DNA of 64,000 nucleotides from the NCBI GenBank assembly GCA_041389885.1, contig JAWKRB010000010.1, positions 124,001 to 188,000 of the forward strand, in the 5' to 3' direction. Origin of the DNA: JAWKRB01 sp041389885. Its GTDB lineage: Bacteria > Myxococcota_A > Polyangia > Polyangiales > Ga0077539. Shown one piece after another: positions 58,773-64,000 of the stretch. The notes beneath the pieces are model-generated. The model did not search any database. It had not been told where the DNA came from and worked only from the letters and a program-made list of their open reading frames with translations. A program made the position numbers and the translations under genes. Every line of letters starts with the position of its first letter. Within the stretch, counting starts at the first letter, position 1.

Positions 58773-59708
58773 TCAATGCGCGTTGTCGGGGCGCGCGGTG
58801 GGCGGCGCGGGCGCGAGCACTTGCGAGGGCGCAGAGCCTCGGGCCGCGATCCATGCCTCCATCACCCGCGGCGAGGTGGTGTCGACGTCGATCCGGTAGC
58901 TCGGATCGGTGGCGACCACCACCCGCAGCGCGTCGGTCGCGAGGTCTCTGCGGTCGAGGGCGGTGTACGCCTCGGCGAGGAGCCGGTGCACCGACACCCG
59001 CTGCGCCGTCGCGAGGTTGCTCGCCGCGGCGAGGCGCGCGCCCAGACCCACCGCCTCGGCGTAGAGCCCGCGGTCGATGTAGCGCTGCAGCGTCGGGAGC
59101 TCCCGCTCCACCCCGCGCTGCTCGGCGTGCGTCGCCACCACGACCGGGTCGGCGCCGCCCAGGGTCGGGTCGCGGAGCACGACGTCGGCCAGCGGGAGGA
59201 GCAGCACCTGCCCCCGCGCCACGCGCTGCGACGACATCCCGTTGAACGCGAGGATGAACTGCACCTGCGTGCGGTCGCCGTAGAACCGCCGCGCGAGCTC
59301 GAAGAGCGGCTCGTCGCTGCTCACCACCCAGCGCAGGAGGTACGGGATGCGAATCACCGTGCCCGGCGAGGGCGAGATGTTGAACTGACCGCGGTTGACA
59401 CGCGCGAGGTACGGGCCCCGGCTGCGGAGGCCGAGGTGCCGCTGCGCGAGGCGCTCCCAGGTGTCACCCGCGCGCGCGGTCTCGTAGGTCACCGAGGGGA
59501 TCGTCAGGTGCACCCCCTGCGCGAGCGTGGGCGCAGACTGCACGTAGAGAAAGTTCGCCGCGCCGATCACCGGCTCCATCGAGGGGTTGCCGTAGTAGCG
59601 GTCGGCGATGGCCGCGAGGGTCTCGCCGCGCTGGTAGACGTGGGTCACGTCGGCGGCCGCGGCGCTCGCGAAGAGGCTGGCGCACAAGGCGATGGCGCTA
59701 CTCCGCAC
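58773..59708 (-). CDS. LysM-repeat exported protein
   Basis: The 311-residue protein has a signal peptide (AIALCASLFASAAA). Three LysM-like units follow: VTHVYQRGETLAAIADRYYGN, YETARAGDTWERLAQRHLG and WVVSSDEPLFELARRFYGD with the LPLAD end. LysM binds N-acetylglucosamine in peptidoglycan. The C-terminal 110 residues are helical (LYAEAVGLGARLAAASNLATAQRV ... ATDALRVVVATDPSYRID), TPR-like. The start overlaps the end of the kinase gene by 11 bp. It is the last gene of a four-gene operon. Confidence 0.85.
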   Translation of the reverse strand: MRSSAIALCASLFASAAAADVTHVYQRGETLAAIADRYYGNPSMEPVIGAANFLYVQSAPTLAQGVHLTIPSVTYETARAGDTWERLAQRHLGLRSRGPYLARVNRGQFNISPSPGTVIRIPYLLRWVVSSDEPLFELARRFYGDRTQVQFILAFNGMSSQRVARGQVLLLPLADVVLRDPTLGGADPVVVATHAEQRGVERELPTLQRYIDRGLYAEAVGLGARLAAASNLATAQRVSVHRLLAEAYTALDRRDLATDALRVVVATDPSYRIDVDTTSPRVMEAWIAARGSAPSQVLAPAPPTARPDNAH

Positions 59709-61023
59709 GGGGCGCCTCGCCGCGGTGAAGGTCGACGTCGACCCAGACGGTGCCCTCGGCGCTGACCTGCACCGCGCGGTCTTCGGGGTCGTACGCGGGG
59801 TTGCGCAGGCGCACGAAGTGAGGACCCGGCGCGAGGGGGATCGCCCGCGCCGTCGGGGTCACGTCGACCACCACGCCGTCGACGCTCACCTCGGCCCAGG
59901 GGCGCGCGAGCACGCGCAAGAACCCGACGCCCGCGACGCCCACCGGGCGCGGTCCGGGCAGCGGCGCAGACTCCTGCTTGCGCACCCGCGAGACCTCGAG
60001 GCCCAGGAGCGCGAGGCTCAGCGCGGCGCCCGCGGCGAGCTGCACGAACGCGAAGCGGCGCAAGGGGTTCGCGCGATCGGGGGCGCGGGTCCAGGCGGCG
60101 GGGACGGCGTCGAGCACGGCGCGCGCGTCGTCGCTGGTGACGGCGCCGACGCTCGTGAGGTAGCCCACGAGCCGCGCCTCGTGGCTGGCGACGCCGCGGG
60201 AGGCGAGAAAGGCCGCGAGGTCGTCGCAGAGCATTCCGGTGGAGGGGTAGCGGTGCGCGGGGACCTTCTCGAGGCACCGCGCGAGCACGCGCTCGAGGGC
60301 CGCGGGCACGTCGCGCCGCACGCGCCGGGGGGGCACGTAGCGGTCGAGACGGATCTTCTGCATCACCGTGCGCGAGGCCTCCTCCTCGAAGGGCCGGCGC
60401 GCGGTGAGCATCTCGTAGAGGGTGATCCCGAAGGAGAAGAGGTCGGAGCGAAAATCCAGGCGGTCGCCCAGCACCTGCTCGGGGGACATGTACGCCGGCG
60501 TGCCCACCGCGCCGAGGGTGTCGGGGCCCTCGTCGGCGGCGCGGGCGATGCCGAAATCCGCGAGCTTCACCTCGCCCCCGCGGCCCAGGAGCACGTTGCC
60601 CGGCTTCACGTCCCGGTGCACCACGCCCCGCAGGTGGGTGTACTCCAGCGCCCGCGCCACCCGCAGCGCGATGATCGCGGCGACGTCGGCGGGGAGCACC
60701 GACTCGCGCGCGCGGTTGCGGAGCGCCGCGAGGGTCACGCCCTCGACGAGCTCCATCACCACGAAGGGCCGCTCGCCCTCCTCGACGCCGACGTCGTAGA
60801 CGTGCGGGATGTTCTGGTGCGACAGCGTCGCGAGCAGCGCGCCCTCGCGCTGAAACCGCTGCCCGAGCTGCGAGGTGGGCGCCACCGAGGGCTTCAGGAG
60901 CTTCACGGCGACCGCGCGCCGCACGCTCTCTTGCGTCGCCCGCCACACCTCCGAGAGGGTGCCTTCGCCGAGCTTCTCCCCGAGGGTGTAGCGCGCCGCG
61001 GCGGTGCTCAACACCCGAGGCAT
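59698..61023 (-). CDS. Hanks-type Ser/Thr kinase with membrane helix and PEGA-like tail
   Basis: The 441-residue protein has RYTLGEKLGEGTLSEVWRAT (Gly loop), AVAVKLLKP (Lys), VVHRDVKPGNVLL, KLADFGIARA and TPAYMSPEQ. A hydrophobic helix (FVQLAAGAALSLALLGLEVS) follows, then a small domain VLARPWAEVSVDGVVVDVTPTARAIPLAPG, typical of PEGA. The ATG overlaps the upstream stop by one base (TGATG). Sitting between YbgF-like and LysM genes, it may sense or control envelope state. Confidence 0.9.
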   Translation of the reverse strand: MPRVLSTAAARYTLGEKLGEGTLSEVWRATQESVRRAVAVKLLKPSVAPTSQLGQRFQREGALLATLSHQNIPHVYDVGVEEGERPFVVMELVEGVTLAALRNRARESVLPADVAAIIALRVARALEYTHLRGVVHRDVKPGNVLLGRGGEVKLADFGIARAADEGPDTLGAVGTPAYMSPEQVLGDRLDFRSDLFSFGITLYEMLTARRPFEEEASRTVMQKIRLDRYVPPRRVRRDVPAALERVLARCLEKVPAHRYPSTGMLCDDLAAFLASRGVASHEARLVGYLTSVGAVTSDDARAVLDAVPAAWTRAPDRANPLRRFAFVQLAAGAALSLALLGLEVSRVRKQESAPLPGPRPVGVAGVGFLRVLARPWAEVSVDGVVVDVTPTARAIPLAPGPHFVRLRNPAYDPEDRAVQVSAEGTVWVDVDLHRGEAPRAE

Positions 61024-61856
61024 CAGCGGCTACACGCCTCCCGAGGGAGCGCGCGCACCTGCTCCAGCCGGCCTCGCGCGGCGGCGCCCGCGGGGGTGCG
61101 CGCGTGACGCTCGGCGAGGAGCCGCAGGGTGCGCTGCGCCTCGGTGCACATGCGGAGGTTGAGAAAGGCCTCCGAGAGCGTCGCGAGGGCGTCGGGCACG
61201 GAGTCGGCGCTGGCGTAGTTCTGCAGGAGCCGGTTGAGCTCCTGCACCGCCGTCGCCGCGCGGTTCTCGGCGAGGTGCGAGCGCGCGACGATGAGCTGCG
61301 CGTCGTCGGCGAAGGGGTCCTCTGGCGCGCGCTGCAGGAGCGTGCTGCCGAGAAAGCGCGCGCGGGCGAAATCACGCGCGTCGAAGGCCGTGCGCGCCAT
61401 CGTGAGGAGCTGCTGGTTGTCGGCGGGGATCTGCGACGCGTCGACGAGGGCGGTGATGCCCAGGCGGCGCTCGACGACGTCCACGCGCCGGGCGATCTCG
61501 CCGCGGGCGTTGGCGGTCTCGTCGACCTGGTGTCGCACCTCGTCGAGGGCGCCGGTGAGGGTGCGCAGGCGCTCCTCCATCGACTCGAAGCGCGTGCCGA
61601 GGTCGGCGAGGTTGCGGGTCTGCGTGCGCGCCTGCTCGAGCTGCTCGTTGAGGGTGCGCACCTGGGCGGTGGCGTTGTCGACGGCCGTCTGAAGCTGCTG
61701 CCGCCGCTGCTGGTCGTTGGTCTCGAGGGAGTGGAGCCGCGCCTCGATCGCCGAGCGGCTGTGGTCGAACTCCCCGGAGGTCACCCAGCACGCCGGGGCG
61801 CTCACCGCCACCAGCGCCGCCAGCCCGATCCTCTGTCGCATCGTCGCGCCCGACAT
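61023..61856 (-). CDS. YbgF/CpoB-like coiled-coil TPR protein
   Basis: The start at 61856 has GGAGGG five bases upstream. The 277-residue protein has a lipoprotein-like signal (GLAALVAVSAPAC). A coiled-coil of about 90 residues follows (SAIEARLHSLETNDQQRRQQLQ ... RLRTLTGALDEVRHQVDET). Tetratricopeptide-like repeats come next (FARARFLGSTLLQRAPEDPFADDAQLIVARSHLAENRAATAVQELNRLLQ). Order and size match YbgF/CpoB of the Tol-Pal system, which coordinates outer-membrane constriction. The OmpA-like Pal candidate is immediately upstream. Confidence 0.8.
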   Translation of the reverse strand: MSGATMRQRIGLAALVAVSAPACWVTSGEFDHSRSAIEARLHSLETNDQQRRQQLQTAVDNATAQVRTLNEQLEQARTQTRNLADLGTRFESMEERLRTLTGALDEVRHQVDETANARGEIARRVDVVERRLGITALVDASQIPADNQQLLTMARTAFDARDFARARFLGSTLLQRAPEDPFADDAQLIVARSHLAENRAATAVQELNRLLQNYASADSVPDALATLSEAFLNLRMCTEAQRTLRLLAERHARTPAGAAARGRLEQVRALPREACSR

Positions 61857-61870
61857 TCGAACCCTCCGAG

Positions 61871-62614
61871 TCACTGCCGAAGCCTGAAATCTACGCGTCG
61901 GTCTTGCCGCCAGCCGGCCTCGTCGGTGCCCGTCGCGCCCTCGGCGCCCTCGGAGCTCACGGCGAGGCGGTCGGGGAGCACGCCCAGCGAGATGAGGTAG
62001 CGCTGCACGATGCGCGCGCGTCGCTCGCCCAGGGCGAGGTTGTACTCCGTCGCCCCGCGGGGGTCGCAGCGGCCGATGAGCACGTAGCGCGAGGTGCGCT
62101 CGCGCTGGATGCACTCGGCGCCGCGCTGCAGCACGCTCCGCGCCGCCTCAGAGAGCTGCGTGTCGTCGAACTCGAAGTGCGGCGGCTCGAGGTTGCACTG
62201 CGGGCCGCGATTCTCGACGGGGTCCTGGTCCTCGGTGGCGTCGGCGACGCAGCGTCCGGTCTCGCAGTGGCGGCCGTTGCCGCAGGCGCGCGTCGAGTCG
62301 CACTCGGGCCGCGGGACGCAGCGGTGCGCCTCGCAGAGCTGGTTCACCAGGCAGTCGTTGTCGCCCTCGCAGGCGTTCACCCCGGCGACGCAGCGCCCGC
62401 GGAGGCAGGTCTGCTCGGCGCCGCAGTCGGAGGTGTTGCGGCACTGCTGGCAGTGGCGGTTGACGCAGAACTCCTGACGGTTGTCTCGCTGACAGTGCCG
62501 GTCGTTCTCGCAGTTGGGGTACTCGGGGTCGCTCGTGCACCCCCCGACGAGGCTCCCCATGAGCAGGAGTGCGCCAACCATTGGTCCGAGCCGAGTGCCT
62601 ATGCGAGCTTCCAC
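61871..62614 (-). CDS. Pal-like OmpA lipoprotein with Cys-rich N-terminal region
   Basis: The 247-residue lipoprotein (signal VGALLLMGSLVGGC) has about 100 residues of Cys-rich units: CENDRHCQRDNRQEFCVNRHCQQC, CGAEQTCLRGRCV, CGNGRHCETGRCV. The OmpA-C domain follows, with HFEFDDTQLSEAARSVLQRGAECIQ, YVLIGRCDPRGATEYNLALGERRARIVQRYL and QDRRVDFRLRQ. It differs from plain Pal by the Cys-rich insert. It starts the operon Pal-like, YbgF-like, kinase, LysM. Confidence 0.85.
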   Translation of the reverse strand: MEARIGTRLGPMVGALLLMGSLVGGCTSDPEYPNCENDRHCQRDNRQEFCVNRHCQQCRNTSDCGAEQTCLRGRCVAGVNACEGDNDCLVNQLCEAHRCVPRPECDSTRACGNGRHCETGRCVADATEDQDPVENRGPQCNLEPPHFEFDDTQLSEAARSVLQRGAECIQRERTSRYVLIGRCDPRGATEYNLALGERRARIVQRYLISLGVLPDRLAVSSEGAEGATGTDEAGWRQDRRVDFRLRQ

Positions 62615-62696
62615 GGGAGGGGGCGTATTCCCTATGGTGCGGGCTTGTCAATGCTACGGCGCCCGCGGGGCCGCGCGGCTGTGCCATGCTGTCCCG

Positions 62697-64000
62697 ATGC
62701 GGAGTTTGTCGTGCATGGCGCTGCTCGTCGCAGCGTGCGCGGGTGAGAGCCCGGTCGCGGACCCGTCGGTGGTCGGCGCCTCGGTGCAGATGAACTTTGG
62801 CGGAGGGTTCTTCGACGCGCCCTTCCCCAGCGAGCACCTGCGAGGCGACGGCGAGGGCGACGGCGCGAACCTCGCGGGCTTTCCCAACGACCAGAGCTCC
62901 CCGTACCTCTCGAACATGCTGCGTATGGCCGAGGCCCGCGACGGCTTCGGCACGGCGTCGGGGGTGTTCTTCACCGCCACCGACGAGCTCGACCCGGCGT
63001 CGCTCCCGAGCCTCGAGGGCAGCGCGCGCGAAGACGCCTCGGTGTTCATCACGCCCCTCGAGGGCGACGACGCGGGCCGCGCGCGGGTGCCCGTGAACGT
63101 CACCTTTCACGTCGAGGCTCCCCCCGGCGGCGCGCCCCGCATGCTCACGGTGCTCCCCGTCGCGGGCATCTCCCTCGACCCCGCCCGCACCTACGCCGCC
63201 GTGGTCACCCGCCGCGTGCGCACCGCCGCCGGCGCCCCCCTCGCGATGGACCGCACCTGGCGCGGCATCGTCGACGGCGCGCGCCCCGCGGCGCTCTCGG
63301 CGCACGACTTCGCGGCCTACCGCGACGCCGCGGCGGTGCTCGGCCGCGCCGGGGTCTCGCCCACGACCGTCTCGGGCCTCGCGGTGTTTCGCACGGGCGA
63401 CGCGCGGCGGGAATTCGCCCGCGCCGTCGAGGTCGTTCGAGCTCGTACGACCCTCACGCCGAGCGGCTTCACCCGCGCCGAGGTCTTTCCGGACTTCTGT
63501 GTGTACTCGGGCGAGGTGATGGTGCCGGTGTTTCAACAGGGCACAGCCCCGTACACCTCGCAGGGCGAGTGGGCCTTCGAGGCCGACGGAGGCCTCGCGC
63601 TACAAGGCATGGAGCGCTCGCGGGTGGTGCTCACGATCCCCCGCCGCGCGATGCCCGCGGGGGGATACCCCGTCACGGTGTTCATTCGCACCGGCGCCGG
63701 GGGCGACCGCCCGCTGGTCGACCGGGGCGTGCGCGGCGCGAACGGCATGCCCCTCGAGGCGGGCACCGGCCTCGGCCGAGACTTCGCCCGCGAAGGCGTC
63801 GCCGGAATCTCCTGGGACGGCCCCCACGGCGGCCCCCGCAACGTCTCCCGCGGCGACGAGCAGTTCCTCGTCTACAACTTCGGCAACCTCCGCGCGATGC
63901 GCGACAACGTGCGGCAGTCGGCCCTCGAGACCGTGCTCCTCGCCGACGCCGTCGAGCGCGTGCAGGTCGACCTGAGCGACTGCGAAGGCGCCTCGGCCCC
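62697..64000 (+). CDS. Lipase-like lipoprotein, 3' truncated by window
   Basis: The frame is open from ATG 62697 to the window end (about 434 residues). It has a short signal with a lipobox-like LLVAAC. FGGGFFDAPFPSEHLRGDGEGDGANLAGFPNDQSSPYL and later GISLDPARTYAAVVTRRVRTAAG are typical of bacterial extracellular lipase N-terminal domains. SWDGPHGG and LVYNFGNLRAMRDNVRQSALETVLL resemble the start of an alpha/beta hydrolase lipase domain. The nucleophile Ser would be beyond the window. It is divergent from the Pal-like gene. Confidence 0.7.
   Translation, partial: MRSLSCMALLVAACAGESPVADPSVVGASVQMNFGGGFFDAPFPSEHLRGDGEGDGANLAGFPNDQSSPYLSNMLRMAEARDGFGTASGVFFTATDELDPASLPSLEGSAREDASVFITPLEGDDAGRARVPVNVTFHVEAPPGGAPRMLTVLPVAGISLDPARTYAAVVTRRVRTAAGAPLAMDRTWRGIVDGARPAALSAHDFAAYRDAAAVLGRAGVSPTTVSGLAVFRTGDARREFARAVEVVRARTTLTPSGFTRAEVFPDFCVYSGEVMVPVFQQGTAPYTSQGEWAFEADGGLALQGMERSRVVLTIPRRAMPAGGYPVTVFIRTGAGGDRPLVDRGVRGANGMPLEAGTGLGRDFAREGVAGISWDGPHGGPRNVSRGDEQFLVYNFGNLRAMRDNVRQSALETVLLADAVERVQVDLSDCEGASA

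Overview
This window is very GC-rich (roughly 70% or more by eye), densely coded bacterial chromosome. The gene content points to Myxococcota, probably the Polyangiales/Sandaracinaceae side. Pointers are many secreted lipoproteins with Cys-rich DCDG or DCDD repeats, two Hanks-type kinases with C-terminal PEGA-like tails, a Tad-type pilus locus, GTG starts, and frequent 1-4 nt start/stop overlaps. That assignment is inference; no rRNA, tRNA, CRISPR array or replication origin was seen.

Layout. 1-10.3 kb: a PH-domain membrane protein (partial), a repeat-containing membrane-anchored protein, an L,D-transpeptidase lipoprotein, a Ser/Thr kinase, an ABC exporter, and a methyltransferase overlapped by a lysyl-oxidase-like lipoprotein. 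10.3-15.8 kb: OmpA-like lipoprotein, acyltransferase, alpha/beta hydrolase plus PabB pair, Cys-rich MopE-like lipoprotein. 15.8-21.6 kb (minus): a probable operon of MscS channel, a 1229-residue fusion (unknown domain + 2x[4Fe-4S] + NodU/TobZ-type carbamoyltransferase + radical SAM) and an MFS transporter. 21.7-29.4 kb: RIC iron-sulfur repair protein, lipoprotein, barrel-like protein, Nudix hydrolase, tandem Cys-rich lipoproteins, second L,D-transpeptidase, HTTM protein. 29.6-33.9 kb: Tad pilus segment (two pilins, prepilin peptidase, a frameshifted TadE, a second TadE/G) and a lytic transglycosylase. 34-38 kb: sugar ABC importer with the binding protein fused to MalF. 38.3-47 kb: Uma2 nuclease, a five-gene overlapping minus operon (radical SAM, WecB, unknown, GT2, DegT aminotransferase), an SGNH hydrolase and a GT-C-like membrane protein. 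47-51 kb: diheme DUF1111 protein, a second GT-C-like membrane protein and an arginine:glycine-type amidinotransferase in one operon. 51-57.7 kb: a compositionally different, partly AT-richer island with RCC1 and VWA lipoproteins, two orphan proteins, a fibre-like protein and a capsid-like protein, bordered or peppered by repeats. 58-64 kb: an SDR enzyme, a minus operon of Pal-like, YbgF-like, kinase and LysM genes, and the start of a lipase-like lipoprotein.

The best candidate for an undescribed system is the ferredoxin-carbamoyltransferase-radical SAM fusion with its co-transcribed transporter. Next are the 51-57.7 kb island with a capsid/fibre-like pair lacking packaging genes, and the nucleotide-sugar/amidinotransferase region at 39-51 kb. 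Three repeat families were found by reading: a ~245-bp element in two copies, a 54-bp element in two copies (one inside a gene), and a perfect 50-bp inverted pair resembling a REPIN.
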